Source: Rickettsia akari str. Hartford (GTDB taxonomy: Bacteria > Pseudomonadota > Alphaproteobacteria > Rickettsiales > Rickettsiaceae). Taken from it: a stretch of DNA of 64,000 nt. Position 1 is the stretch's first letter. Every line of letters begins with the position of its first letter. Both the position numbers and the translations under genes were made by a program. The stretch covers positions 434,001 to 498,000 of the forward strand of contig NC_009881.1 in NCBI RefSeq assembly GCF_000018205.1, written 5' to 3'. Below, piece by piece: positions 9,524-19,326 of this stretch. Below the pieces are notes generated by a model that worked only from the letters and a program-made list of their open reading frames with translations, made no database searches and was not told where the DNA came from.

Positions 9524-11854
9524 TTACCCCTGTGTCGTTTCTAACTTCGCATTATTATCTTCAATTAGCTTCATCGCATCATCTAAGCTTAAATTTAGAA
9601 AATCATATTTTTTAGGTATAGAGATAAACTTACTCATATATTTTATGTAAGGACCGAATTTACCGTATCCTATCATAATTTCCTCGCCGCTATCTTTATG
9701 AATACCGATTTTAAGCGGTAGGCTTAGAAGCTTTAATGCAATCTCAAGTGTGATGTCGTTTTGATTCAAGATAGCAGGTATGGGGCTACGTTTTGGCTTT
9801 ACTTTTCCTTCTTGTTCGCCGTGTTGAATATAAGGTCCGTAAGGTCCTTTTTTCAGATATATTTCTATCCCGTCTTTATCAGTGCCTAAAATTTTATTTC
9901 CATTAGGAATAGCGGAAAGTTCGGCTTCATTTTCGTTATTATCGTTACCGCTAACAATAGATTTTCTAAAAGTACATTCAGGGTAATTACTACATGCTAA
10001 AAATGCCCCGAACTTACCGAGCTTTAAGCTAAGCTCACCTGTTTTACATGAAGGACAAACTTTAGATTCTTTATTTTCACCGAATAAATGATAATCAAGT
10101 GCTTTCTGTACATAGCTAATAATCTCGGTTATTTTTTGTTCGTTTACCGATTTAATATTATTGTTAAAACCACTCCAAAAATTATTTAATGCGGCTTTCC
10201 ACTCAAGCTTGCCCGCTGCTATTTCATCTAACTCGTTTTCAAGACCTGCAGTAAAATCATATTCTACATATTTTCTGAAAAACCCAACCAAAAATACCGT
10301 TACTAGACGTCCAAGCTCTTCAGGTATAAAACGCTTTTTTTCGAGCGTTACATATTTGCGATCTTGTAAAACCGATAAAATACTGGCATATGTCGAAGGG
10401 CGACCGATCCCAAGCTCTTCAAGTTTTTTCACTAAACTTGCCTCCGAATATCTTGGAGGTGGTTCAGTAAAATGCTGATTCGGAATAATTTCTTTAGTTT
10501 TAAGCGATTCTTGTTCTTTTAAAGGCGGTAGCATTTTATTTTCTTCTTCATCTTCATCGTCTACACTTTCACGATAAATTTTATAAAATCCATCAAAGGT
10601 GATAGTCGATCCGGTTGCTTTTGCTAAATATTCTTTATTTTCCGAAGCTAAACTTGCAACCACCAAATCCATTATCACATTTTCCATTTGGCAGGCTACA
10701 GTTCTTTTCCAAATCAACTCATAAAGCTTATAATAATCCTTTTCTAGCAGTTCTTTTAAGTTATCGGGAGTATAAGTGATATTTGTCGGTCTTATCGCCT
10801 CATGAGCTTCTTGAGCGTTTTTTACTTTGGATTTGTAAATTCTAGGGCTACTAGGTAAATATTTATTGCCATAGCTTGTATCAATTAACTTACGTATATC
10901 TGCTATTGCGTCATTTGATAATGTAACGCCGTCGGTTCTCATATAGGTAATAAGTCCTATAGTTTCCTTACCTATGTCAACGCCCTCATAAAGTTTTTGT
11001 GCTATTTGCATAGTCTTTTTAGCACTAAAACCTAATTTTCTTGCTGCTTCTTGTTGTAGTGATGAAGTAATAAAAGGAGGTTGCGGTGCACGTTTTTGTT
11101 GTTTCTTTTCTATCTTATCAACGTGAAATTTTTGAGATTTTAATTTTTCAGTTAAATCTTTGGCGTCTTTTGCGTTAATAATTGAAAATTTTTCTAATTT
11201 CTGATCGTTTACATGAGTCAATTGAGCAGTAAATAGTTCATTATTACTACTTTGTATTTTGATGCTAATATCCCAATATTCTTCTGACTTAAAACGCTCT
11301 ATTTTATCTTCTCGCTCACATATTAATCGCAGAGCCACGGATTGTACACGTCCCGCCGATTTACATCCCGGTAACTTACGCCATAAAAGAGGCGAAAGGG
11401 TAAAGCCAACTAAATAGTCTAAAGCTCTTCTTGCTTGTTGGGCATTTACTAAATTAGTGTCAAGTTTCCTAGGGTTCTCAACGGCATGAATAATTGCTTT
11501 TTTAGTAATCTCATTAAAGGCTACTCTTTTGAAAAAATCATCGGATTTAACTTTATTCTTTTCTTTTATTACCTCTGCAACATGCCATGAGATAGATTCA
11601 CCTTCACGATCAGGATCGGTTGCAAGATATACTGAATCAGCTTTTTTAGCATCTTTAACTATGGCATCTACATATTTACTGGCTTTATCGGAAATATCGT
11701 ATTTCATTGCAAAATTTTCATCAGGCAATACCGAGCCTTTTTTTGAAGGTAAATCTCTGATGTGACCGAATGATGCAATGACCTTAAACTCATCACCTAA
11801 ATATTTATTTATCGTTTTTGCCTTTGCTGGCGATTCTACTATTACTAATTTCAT
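9524..11854 (-). CDS. topA: DNA topoisomerase I
   Basis: Type IA topoisomerase that relaxes negative supercoils. The TOPRIM domain begins VIVESPAKAKTINKYLG and carries DPDREGE at residues 80-86. The active-site Tyr is Y304 in ITYMRTDG. The C-terminal part keeps a four-Cys zinc ribbon (CPSC..CSNYPEC), then two TopA C-terminal repeats (KKGPYGPYIQ, YGKFGPYIKY). The length of 776 aa is normal. The start codon directly abuts the end of the dprA pseudogene, so they were an operon. Confidence 0.97.
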   Translation of the reverse strand: MKLVIVESPAKAKTINKYLGDEFKVIASFGHIRDLPSKKGSVLPDENFAMKYDISDKASKYVDAIVKDAKKADSVYLATDPDREGESISWHVAEVIKEKNKVKSDDFFKRVAFNEITKKAIIHAVENPRKLDTNLVNAQQARRALDYLVGFTLSPLLWRKLPGCKSAGRVQSVALRLICEREDKIERFKSEEYWDISIKIQSSNNELFTAQLTHVNDQKLEKFSIINAKDAKDLTEKLKSQKFHVDKIEKKQQKRAPQPPFITSSLQQEAARKLGFSAKKTMQIAQKLYEGVDIGKETIGLITYMRTDGVTLSNDAIADIRKLIDTSYGNKYLPSSPRIYKSKVKNAQEAHEAIRPTNITYTPDNLKELLEKDYYKLYELIWKRTVACQMENVIMDLVVASLASENKEYLAKATGSTITFDGFYKIYRESVDDEDEEENKMLPPLKEQESLKTKEIIPNQHFTEPPPRYSEASLVKKLEELGIGRPSTYASILSVLQDRKYVTLEKKRFIPEELGRLVTVFLVGFFRKYVEYDFTAGLENELDEIAAGKLEWKAALNNFWSGFNNNIKSVNEQKITEIISYVQKALDYHLFGENKESKVCPSCKTGELSLKLGKFGAFLACSNYPECTFRKSIVSGNDNNENEAELSAIPNGNKILGTDKDGIEIYLKKGPYGPYIQHGEQEGKVKPKRSPIPAILNQNDITLEIALKLLSLPLKIGIHKDSGEEIMIGYGKFGPYIKYMSKFISIPKKYDFLNLSLDDAMKLIEDNNAKLETTQG

Positions 11855-12957
11855 CTATTTATTATAAACTAATGATATTTTATTGCCGGTGTGAAGTATT
11901 GTTTTGCCGGCGAGTTCTAATTCTAATATTACGTATATATAATAGGAAGCGGTAATTCCGTTTCTTTTTGTAAATATTTAAAATCTATCGGTGCTGCTGA
12001 TAGTAATTCCAATATAGCAGTAAGCTCCTTTAACATATCTCGTATTTACTGTTCCTAGCTCAACAAAATCCTTAAATAATCCATAATCTTTTTTCATAAA
12101 TTTTTCATATTGCGGTAAATTAGCTACAATATCATCCACTGATTCCACTAAATATGCTCCCTCTCTAATCAACTTATTTGTACCTCGATACCTTGGATCT
12201 AAAGGAAAACCTGGAACTGCAAATATTTCCCTATTTTGTTCAAGTACAAATTTTGGAGTTATTAATGCACCGGATTTTAAGCTTGCTTCTACTATCCATA
12301 ATGCTAGTCCCGATATTATCCTATTATGCTGTAGAAAATGTTTTCCAAGCGTGGTAGAGCCAACAGGTAACTCAGCTAATATTAACCCTTCTTCTGCTAA
12401 ATTTTCAAATAGTTTTTTATTTTTCGGTGGATATATATGATCAATATCACCTGCAATAACTCCGATAGTTTGAGAAATTGCAGCTTGATGTATACTGATA
12501 TTTATCCCTCTTGCGAGTCATGAAGCAGTTATATAACCGTCTTTTACCAAGTCATTTACAATTTTATGAGCGAAGCTTCTTCTGTTTGCAGAAGAATTTC
12601 TTGCACCTCCAATTGCAACGCATTTATTATTATTTAATAACTCTGTAGATCATAAATTTCAAGTAATGATTTTGAATATTCTGGCGCATTATAGGTGATG
12701 ATTTTTGTATCATTTTTTTTAAGCAGGTCCATTTCTTTTGCAGCATCGCTTTTATTGAAAATTTTAATTTGTTTTGACTGTCCGCCTTGTAATGAAAAAT
12801 CCGGAGCATTATCTATAGCAGTTCCTGCATCACCGAATAATTGAATTAAACTACAGAAAGTTTTAGGACCGATATTGTCACTCCTAATAAGACGTAAAAT
12901 ATTAATTGTTTCAATATCATAAGATATTTTAGGAGCAGAAAATAATTTTTTTAGCAT
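11855..12957 (-). pseudogene. dprA: dprA (smf), DNA-processing protein A, degraded
   Basis: Read 5' to 3' on the minus strand, the first 107 codons resemble the DprA N-terminus (ILRLIRSDNIGPKTFCSLIQ). The Rossmann part persists in pieces (CVAIGGARNSSANRRSFAHK, then a stop, then ARGINISIHQAAI, GVIAGDIDHIYPPKN, VPGFPLDPRYRGTNKLI). Next comes IREGAYLVESVDDIVANLPQ and a winged-helix tail (LPLPIIY; VILELELAGKTILHTGNKI) ending at 11855. Several frameshifts and nonsense codons make it non-functional. DprA normally loads RecA on incoming single-stranded DNA during transformation. Confidence 0.9.
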
Positions 12958-12996
12958 TAGGTAAGTTTAATTAGTATTGTGCTGTGCAATCGAATC

Positions 12997-13119
12997 GTCA
13001 TTGCAAGCGAATGTTAGTTCGTGTGGCAATTCAGAAAAATAATTATAACAAATTCTGTAAATCAGAATTTTTTACTGGATTGCTTCGTCGAATTACTGCA
13101 TAATACTTCTTGTAATGAC
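12997..13119. repeat. type A palindromic repeat
   Basis: GTCATTGCAAGCG on the left and CTTGTAATGAC on the right flank the core AATTCTGTAAATCAGAATT and TTTACTGGATTGCTTCGTCG. It fills the gap between the peroxiredoxin gene and the dprA remnant. Confidence 0.75.
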
Positions 13120-13150
13120 GAAAAAACCGATACACGCTGAATGACATCAT

Positions 13151-13759
13151 CTACAGCTTCTCAGCATGTGAGCTTAAATAATGTGCTATACCTTCATGTG
13201 ACGGGGTAATTGCTTCCTCACCTTTATGCCAGCCGGCAGGACAAACTTCACCGTGTTTTTGATGATGAGTTAAAGCATCGATTACTTTTAATGTATAATT
13301 AATATCACGACCGATAGGTAAGTCGTTAACTAGCATGTGACGCACTATGAAATCCTTATCAATTAAAAAAGTTCCACGCAAAGCAAAACAGTCTTCATTA
13401 AGTACGTTATATTTTGAAGAAATATCCTTTTTTATATCGGAAACCATTGGAAATTGTACTTGTCCAAGTCCGCCTTTATTATGCGGAGTATTTTTCCAAG
13501 CTAAATGGCTAAAATGGGAATCAACGCTAACCGCTACTACTTTAGTACGTCTTTCGGTAAATTCGCCAAGCTTATTGTGAAATGCTATAATTTCCGATGG
13601 ACAAACAAAAGTAAAATCTAGGGGATAAAAAAATAACACTATATTATCCCCTGCAGCATAATCGCTAAGTTTAAACTTTTCGTCTATATTATTATTAGGC
13701 ATAATAGCTTTAGCTGTAAAATCCGGAGCAGTTTTGCCGACAAATACTGACATATTCAT
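13151..13759 (-). CDS. 2-Cys peroxiredoxin (AhpC/Tsa family)
   Basis: Thiol peroxidase that reduces hydrogen peroxide and organic peroxides in the cytosol. The peroxidatic Cys is C53 in DFTFVCPSE and the resolving Cys is C173 in EVCPAGWH, so this is a typical 2-Cys enzyme. It has 202 aa. The Arg of the active site lies in the conserved LRGTFLID stretch. It is transcribed in the same direction as the SPFH gene upstream, with a 75-bp gap. Confidence 0.94.
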   Translation of the reverse strand: MNMSVFVGKTAPDFTAKAIMPNNNIDEKFKLSDYAAGDNIVLFFYPLDFTFVCPSEIIAFHNKLGEFTERRTKVVAVSVDSHFSHLAWKNTPHNKGGLGQVQFPMVSDIKKDISSKYNVLNEDCFALRGTFLIDKDFIVRHMLVNDLPIGRDINYTLKVIDALTHHQKHGEVCPAGWHKGEEAITPSHEGIAHYLSSHAEKL

Positions 13760-13834
13760 AACCTTTTATTAATTAATAATCTGATATGATATATAAAACT
13801 CATTATTATTACAATAATAAATCTTTATAAATTG

Positions 13835-14770
13835 TTACTTATCTATTTTCTTTTCTGAAGAAGCTTTTAATTGGTTAAATATAGTTAACGCTCCTGTTAT
13901 AAAACTACCCGGTTCTGAAAGATTTGCGGGTAAAATGACGGTGTTGGTATCCTTAGCCAAATTACCGAATGCACTAATATATTGCTCGGCTATTTTAAGA
14001 GCTACTGCATCGCTTCCTCCTGCTTTTTGTACGACAGCTGCGACAATCTCAATACTATTGGCCGTAGCGGTAGCGACTAAGCCTATTGCTTCAGCTTCAC
14101 CTTTGGCTCTGTTAACTTGATCTGTATAAGAAGCTTCTGAATTCAGTACGATTTGTGCTTTTTCACCTTCTGCGTGGTTAATTTTTGCTTGTCTATTACC
14201 TTCCGATTCTAGAATTTGAGCTCTTTTTTGACGCTCTGCCGCTACCTGCAATTCCATAGCTTTAAGGATAGTTTGCGGAGGTTGAATATCTTTAATTTCA
14301 TAACGCATACATTGTATGCCCCAATTTATAGCAGCCTGATTAATAGCTGTTACAATTGCTACGTTTAAAGTTTCGCGCTCTTCAAAAGTTCTATCTAAAG
14401 GGAGTTTACCGATTTCCGAACGCATAGTAGTTTGAGCAAGCTGTGTTATGGCATAGTAAGGATTATTAACACCGTAAGATGCTGCTATCGGATCAATTAT
14501 TTTAACATATAAAACACCGTCTATAGATAATGTTACATTATCGTTTGAAATAGCTGTTTGAGCGGTAACGTCTATTGCTTCTTCTTTTAAAGTATGTTTG
14601 TATGCTACTCTCTGAATGACAGGGATGAGTAAATTTAAACCAGGCTGCAGTACTTTATCAAATTTGCCAAGTTTTTCTACTACCCATGCTTGCTGTTGAG
14701 GTACAACTTTAACCATTTGTATTATCACTAAAATCGCTATAATACTGAAAATTAATAATGCATATTCCAT
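13835..14770 (-). CDS. stomatin/QmcA-like SPFH-domain membrane protein
   Basis: A 311-residue protein with one N-terminal membrane helix (about residues 3-20), the SPFH/band 7 domain ([20 protein letters not shown] onward), and an Ala/Glu-rich coiled-coil stretch around residues 175-225. Family members scaffold membrane microdomains and can regulate FtsH-type proteases. No NfeD partner is adjacent here. The upstream gap contains a palindromic element. Confidence 0.9.
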   Translation of the reverse strand: MEYALLIFSIIAILVIIQMVKVVPQQQAWVVEKLGKFDKVLQPGLNLLIPVIQRVAYKHTLKEEAIDVTAQTAISNDNVTLSIDGVLYVKIIDPIAASYGVNNPYYAITQLAQTTMRSEIGKLPLDRTFEERETLNVAIVTAINQAAINWGIQCMRYEIKDIQPPQTILKAMELQVAAERQKRAQILESEGNRQAKINHAEGEKAQIVLNSEASYTDQVNRAKGEAEAIGLVATATANSIEIVAAVVQKAGGSDAVALKIAEQYISAFGNLAKDTNTVILPANLSEPGSFITGALTIFNQLKASSEKKIDK

Positions 14771-14792
14771 AACTCAATACCTTTTTATTAAA

Positions 14793-14933
14793 CTTCTTAC
14801 AAAATTCTACTTCTAGGGGTAATTTGTACGTCAACCCTACACTCGCATCCTCACGTACCAGTGTGTACGCCGTGGTGGCAAGTGCTTCCGTGTCTCCTTC
14901 AAATGCCGCTCTATAAGCTAATTTTGTAAGAAG
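14793..14933. repeat. palindromic element with 14-bp terminal inverted repeats
   Basis: The left terminus CTTCTTACAAAATT and the right terminus AATTTTGTAAGAAG are perfect inverted copies. The interior, about 113 bp, contains GTACGTCAACCCTACACTCG and GTACCAGTGTGTACGCCG. It begins 23 bp upstream of the SPFH gene start and so overlaps its expected promoter region. The size fits a Rickettsia palindromic element of a family different from types A-C. Confidence 0.75.
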
Positions 14934-15051
14934 TCCATCCTACTATATATTATTTTTGATTATAAGAAAAGAATTTAAATAACACGATACTTGGCATTGC
15001 TTAAAACCAGTGGTTTTATGATATAGTTTGGTCTGTCGCATTCCAACTGAG

Positions 15052-15219
15052 TATTGTTGCATTGATGCCCGCATCGTCATTGCGAGAAGCGAAGCGACGT
15101 GGCAATCCAGAAAAATAATTTAAAAAATTCTGATTTACAGAATTTTTTTTTCTTCCTTGCTTCGTCGAAATTTACAGTTTCTTCTCGCAATGACTAAAAA
15201 ATCGATCCATGCAACAATG
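15052..15219. repeat. type A palindromic repeat with outer linker arms
   Basis: The outer arms ATTGTTGCAT and ATGCAACAAT enclose inner arms GTCATTGCGAG and CTCGCAATGAC, with the core AATTCTGATTTACAGAATT and TGCTTCGTCGAAA. It lies in the 778-bp gene-poor gap 14771-15548. Confidence 0.8.
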
Positions 15220-15243
15220 ACATCAAAATTTTGACCAATTGTT

Positions 15244-15482
15244 TTAGTTATACTTAATTATATATTTTTTATCTATGAAATAAGTTTTGATTACTTTGAG
15301 TAACGGAAGAATATTTGAACATTCTTCAAGTTGTTCATTTATATTTTTATCTCATTTAAAGCACTATTCACATCTTTCTGTAATAAAGAAGTTTCAGCAG
15401 CTTTATTCTATTTTAGTGTTTTAAGTAAAATACTTTGTAAAAATCTATAATAATAGTCGTCTAGTTTAGGTATATCAGACAT
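15244..15482 (-). pseudogene. remnant of a small unidentified protein
   Basis: From the ATG at 15482 the frame reads MSDIPKLDDYYYRFLQSIL and hits a TAG. It then continues NKAAETSLLQKDVNSALNEI, meets a further stop or frameshift, and resumes as NEQLEECSNILPLLKVIKTY to a stop at 15244. Two lesions in about 80 codons indicate a dead gene. No family is recognised. Confidence 0.4.
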
Positions 15483-15548
15483 AATAATAAACCATATAAT
15501 TCTTGAGTTCTCAATTTATATATAAATTTTTTAATAATGCAATAATTT

Positions 15549-17117
15549 TTAACTAGATTTACATATACTTAAGTTTTTATCTATTATGTCAGAATCTATA
15601 TTTAAACAGTCAAGGATTGAATGAAATACATAATCATGGCTAATCTCGGTATTAGCATAATTTTTAATTGAAGATACTGATTTAGGATATTTAGTTTGAA
15701 AATCATCTGATACCCAAACTATAAGAGGTACGGTTATTTGTTCTGCAAGTAGTGGACCGCCGTGACCGTAATAACCATTTTCTCCGAGGGACTCGCCGTG
15801 ATCGGATACATATAATAAAAATGCATTTTTATCTTTAAGCAAATCTATTAAATTAGATAAAAAAAAATCGGTATATAAAATAGAATTATCATAACTGTTC
15901 ACTAACTCAAGCTTATCGCAATCGCTTGCATCTCCCTTAACCTTAATAGGACATGTAGGGGTAAAATACTCAAACTCTTTTGGATATCTTGCATTATAGT
16001 TCCAATGGCTGCCGGAAGTGTGAACTACTAAAAATTGCTTCTCTGAGTTTGTTATTATTTCTTTTATGAAAGGTAATATTTTTTCATCATGATCATTTAA
16101 AGAAAAGAGGGCAGAGCCGCCCGGTACTATAGTAAAATTAATGTCATTATATATATTACTGAGGTCAAAATTTGCAAAACTCCTCATTAAAGTTTGGGTA
16201 CCAATCCAAGTAGTATGAAAGCCAAGATTTGTTAAAATTGATAAAAAGCTGTTTTCTTGTCTAGTCTTTTCAATTTGACTTGCAGGATAGCGTGAAAGTA
16301 ACGACGGTACGGAAAGATAAGTAAGGTTAGAAGAGGATTTAGCTTTGAAGGAAGTTAGATTTGGGGTGGTTTTTAAGTAAGGGGTTGTATCTCGTTCATA
16401 ACCGTTAATACCGAAATGGTCAAATCTTGCCGATTCGCCTATAACTAAAACTCCTATAATATCAGCGTCGGAGTTATCTATAAAATTATATTGTTTGCTA
16501 ATATCTATATATGCATAATTTTTATCACCGAAAGTTCCAGCAAAATTAAGGTAGCTATTATGTAAATACTGAATGGGAAAATAATTTTTTAGTATCTTAA
16601 ATGAAGGAGTAATAATATTATATACAAAAATAAGTAAGCAAGCGGCAGATAATAATTTTGTTACGCATGATTTAGAATTTTCGGCTGCAAATGATTTGAG
16701 AATATAAAAACAGGTAAAAAGGCAAAAAATTATCCATATTACTAACTTAATGCTGGTTAATTCATAGACTTCGTTTAAATCTGTTGAGAAAAAACTACCT
16801 ATTACTTGTTTAGTAGGATTGATTTTGAAGAAATAAATGTAATAACTAGCAATAGCGGATGTCATAAATAAAAACCCTACGCCGGCTTTTAGTACTAATC
16901 TATGTACGCTAAGACCGAAAAATGTTATAAAAGAAAATATATAAATATAACAACAATCTTTTGATAATTCTAATATCCCTTTAAAGATTATTGCTTTATA
17001 ATAATCAAATTTATAAATCAATATTGCGGTATTAAATAACAAACAATAAACAAACGCTAAAACCGCTGATAATTTAATTAATTTGATATCTATATGTTTT
17101 TGAATAGTTTTGAGCAT
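15549..17117 (-). CDS. EptA-like phosphoethanolamine transferase (sulfatase fold)
   Basis: Membrane enzyme expected to transfer phosphoethanolamine from phosphatidylethanolamine to lipid A or LPS core in the periplasm. It has 522 aa. About five membrane helices lie in residues 15-170, then an alkaline-phosphatase-superfamily domain starts with VLVIGESARFDHFGINGYER (metal ligand E228). Later SDHGESLGENGYYGHG supplies further metal ligands. In many EptA proteins the nucleophilic Thr lies five residues before a SVP motif; here that position seems to be Asn264, with Thr266 nearby. The exact substrate is unknown. Confidence 0.85.
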   Translation of the reverse strand: MLKTIQKHIDIKLIKLSAVLAFVYCLLFNTAILIYKFDYYKAIIFKGILELSKDCCYIYIFSFITFFGLSVHRLVLKAGVGFLFMTSAIASYYIYFFKINPTKQVIGSFFSTDLNEVYELTSIKLVIWIIFCLFTCFYILKSFAAENSKSCVTKLLSAACLLIFVYNIITPSFKILKNYFPIQYLHNSYLNFAGTFGDKNYAYIDISKQYNFIDNSDADIIGVLVIGESARFDHFGINGYERDTTPYLKTTPNLTSFKAKSSSNLTYLSVPSLLSRYPASQIEKTRQENSFLSILTNLGFHTTWIGTQTLMRSFANFDLSNIYNDINFTIVPGGSALFSLNDHDEKILPFIKEIITNSEKQFLVVHTSGSHWNYNARYPKEFEYFTPTCPIKVKGDASDCDKLELVNSYDNSILYTDFFLSNLIDLLKDKNAFLLYVSDHGESLGENGYYGHGGPLLAEQITVPLIVWVSDDFQTKYPKSVSSIKNYANTEISHDYVFHSILDCLNIDSDIIDKNLSICKSS

Positions 17118-17192
17118 AAATTAAGTAATATGAAATAAATAGTAGTGATACGAAGTTCAACGAGTATAATATAAGTAGACTTAATAACTACC

Positions 17193-17657
17193 ATGATAAT
17201 AAAAAACCTTCAAGCATTTTCTCGGCTTTTAATTCTGAACTCTCCGCTCATAGCTATTGATTACGGAAGCAAAAAATTAGGAATCGCATTATCTAATCAA
17301 GAACGTAGTATTGCTATGCCGTTAAATACTATAACTGAGATAAATAAAAAAATTGTTATTACTTCTTTGCTTAGTATAGTTGAAAAATATAAAGTTTGCG
17401 GTGTTGTAATAGGTATGCCGATTGATATGAGTGGAGCAGTAACGGAGCAAACAAATATGGTGATGAAATTTGCCGAAGAATTCACAAAATCTATAAACTT
17501 GCCTATATATTTACAGGATGAAAGACTAACTACAAAAGCTGCAAATAATTTCCTTAAATCATTTGGGATGAAAAGAAAAGACCGTGATAATAACGATGAT
17601 GCAGTAGCTGCTAGTATGATTCTTGAAACTGTGCTTGACTCTATGAAAAATATTTAA
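17193..17657 (+). CDS. ruvX: RuvX/YqgF, Holliday-junction resolvase-like RNase H-fold protein
   Basis: A 154-residue RNase H-fold nuclease. The first acidic residue is in [22 protein letters not shown] follows, and the late acidic motif is in [11 protein letters not shown] and [10 protein letters not shown]. Family roles proposed are resolution of recombination intermediates and pre-16S rRNA 5' end maturation. It is divergent from the EptA-like gene (75-bp gap) and is followed by a type B repeat. Confidence 0.93.
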   Translation: MIIKNLQAFSRLLILNSPLIAIDYGSKKLGIALSNQERSIAMPLNTITEINKKIVITSLLSIVEKYKVCGVVIGMPIDMSGAVTEQTNMVMKFAEEFTKSINLPIYLQDERLTTKAANNFLKSFGMKRKDRDNNDDAVAASMILETVLDSMKNI

Positions 17658-17705
17658 TTAGGCAAGAATTGATGAGTTGTTGCGTGTATCGAAAAACCTA
17701 CTCAA

Positions 17706-17840
17706 TGCCATCCCCGCAAAAGTGGTGATCCAGAACAATAACTTCAATATCGATATAGAAGTTGTATATTCGACAAAATAAGCCTATAAAAACTTGTTTT
17801 TATAGGCTTTACTGGATTCCCGCCTGCGATGGAATGACAT
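17706..17840. repeat. type B palindromic repeat with strong internal hairpin
   Basis: Left arm CCATCCCCGC, right arm GGATTCCCGCCTGCG..GGAATGACAT. Inside it, 17780-17809 forms a 14-bp perfect stem (AAGCCTATAAAAAC / GTTTTTATAGGCTT) with a two-base loop. This is the strongest hairpin in the 3' region of ruvX and could act as a transcription stop. The tail CAGTCAATGCAACAAAACC includes the linker and supplies an ATG to the next frame. Confidence 0.7.
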
Positions 17841-17871
17841 AAAACAGTCAATGCAACAAAACCAAGAATTT

Positions 17872-18057
17872 ATGACAAACAAATTACCTCCTATTTCACC
17901 GGAACAAATTTTACTAGAAGAATTTATGGAGCCTATGGGTATTAGTCAAAGCAAGCTTGCTAGTGATATTGATGTACCTGTTACTAGAATCAATAATATG
18001 ATTAAACATCATCGTTCAATTCTCGCTGATACGGCACTGCGTTTAAGTAAAAATTAA
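17872..18057 (+). pseudogene. HigA-like antitoxin, truncated
   Basis: From ATG 17872 (MTNKLPPISPEQILLEEFME) the frame shows the HigA/VapI-type helix-turn-helix: GISQSKLASDIDVPVTRINN and a Leu-Ser tail, stopping at 18057 without the usual C-terminal segment. An ATG at 17851 lies in repeat sequence and is unlikely to be used. No HigB toxin is found upstream, where a palindrome now sits. Downstream coding-like debris (NDPELIISTFYSNIAKAGNI) reaches about 18190. An orphan, probably decayed antitoxin. Confidence 0.65.
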
Positions 18058-18295
18058 GTATAATGATCCAGAATTAATAATATCGACTTTTTATTCGAAT
18101 ATAGCAAAAGCAGGAAACATACTAGAACAGTATCAAGATATTGGTTTACATAAAGAATGAAAGCTTATGAGAAAAGAAGAAGAGCTAAATTAATTAATTT
18201 GCTGATAATCTATATTTCTAGCTTTGCCAAAACCTTATTGTAAAGATATATTATTTATGATAAAACCGATTCGGTAAAAATAAATAAAATATACT

Positions 18296-19150
18296 ATGAA
18301 AATATTAATTCTAGGTGTTACCGGTATGCTAGGTAATAGCATATTCAGATTTTTAAGCCGTGAAAAAAAATTTGATGTTTATGCGACAGCCCGAAATAAT
18401 TCAGCTCGTTTTTACTTTTCTAAGGATTTATCCAATCAATTAATTACAAATGTAGATGTTGAGAACCACGATTCGTTAGTTGAGGTATTTTATAAAGTAA
18501 AACCCGATATAGTAATAAATTGTATAGGGATTGTAAAACAACTAGCTGATGCAAACGACCCGTTAAAAGCATTGCCAATAAATAGTTTGTTACCGCATAG
18601 GCTAGCTAATTTATGTAAATTAGCTAATTCAAGGTTAATCCATATTAGTACTGATTGTGTATTTTCAGGAAAAAAAGGTAATTATAAGGAAAGTGATTTT
18701 CCTGACTGTGATGATCTTTACGGTCGTTCTAAATTCCTTGGCGAAGTAGATTATCCGCATGCTATTACGCTGCGTACTTCCATTATAGGTCATGAGCTAG
18801 CAGGTAATAGAAGCTTAATCGATTGGTTTTTAAGTGCAGAAGGGCAAATCAAAGGTTTTGAAAAAGCTATTTATTCAGGATTTCCAACAGTAGAACTTGC
18901 AAGAATAATAATGGATTTTGTATTACCGAATAAAGAACTGCATGGGCTTTATCATGTTGCATCAAAACCAATTAATAAGTTAGAATTGTTAAGATTAGTA
19001 GCGGAAATATATAATAAAGCAATAGATATTATTCCGTCAGATGAGCTTGTAATAGATCGCTCAATGGATGGCACACGTTTTAATGAAGTTACGGGTTATA
19101 ACCCGCCGCAGTGGTCTGAGCTTGTGAAGCGTATGTATGAGTTTGGGTAA
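18296..19150 (+). CDS. RmlD-like SDR sugar-nucleotide reductase (WbvR type)
   Basis: Extended short-chain dehydrogenase of 284 aa. The Rossmann motif GVTGMLG is at residues 7-13, and the catalytic Ser/Thr and YxxxK are STD (118-120) and Y142/K146 in DDLYGRSKFLGE. It lacks the cupin domain of CapF and so resembles RmlD/WbvR. With the next two genes it likely reduces the 4-keto UDP-sugar to UDP-N-acetyl-L-rhamnosamine (inferred from the WbvB-WbvR-WbvD pathway). Annotations often call it dTDP-4-dehydrorhamnose reductase, but no rmlABC is nearby. Confidence 0.85.
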   Translation: MKILILGVTGMLGNSIFRFLSREKKFDVYATARNNSARFYFSKDLSNQLITNVDVENHDSLVEVFYKVKPDIVINCIGIVKQLADANDPLKALPINSLLPHRLANLCKLANSRLIHISTDCVFSGKKGNYKESDFPDCDDLYGRSKFLGEVDYPHAITLRTSIIGHELAGNRSLIDWFLSAEGQIKGFEKAIYSGFPTVELARIIMDFVLPNKELHGLYHVASKPINKLELLRLVAEIYNKAIDIIPSDELVIDRSMDGTRFNEVTGYNPPQWSELVKRMYEFG

Positions 19151-19153
19151 ATA

Positions 19154-19268
19154 GTCATTGCGAGAAGAATTACGTAGTAATTCGACGAAGTAATCCAGTT
19201 AAAAATTCTGATTTACAGAGTTTTTAACTGGATTGCCGCTTCAATGCTACGCACCTCCTAGCAATGAC
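19154..19268. repeat. type A palindromic repeat
   Basis: GTCATTGCGAG on the left and CTAGCAATGAC on the right, with the core AATTCTGATTTACAGAGTT and AACTGGATTGC. It separates the reductase and dehydratase genes. An ATG inside the right arm (19264) makes the downstream frame look 21 codons longer than it should be. Confidence 0.8.
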
Positions 19269-19326
19269 TGAGAAATCAAACTGTAATGATGGGGTAAATA
19301 ATAACAAAATAGGTACTAAATATATA

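Noticed and set aside
17872..18190. Functional toxin-antitoxin module
   Set aside because: Only a truncated antitoxin is present, no toxin frame lies on either side, and the 3' part is full of stops.
19264..19326. Upstream ATG for the dehydratase gene
   Set aside because: It sits in the right arm of a type A repeat, and its 21 extra residues precede the family start [12 protein letters not shown].
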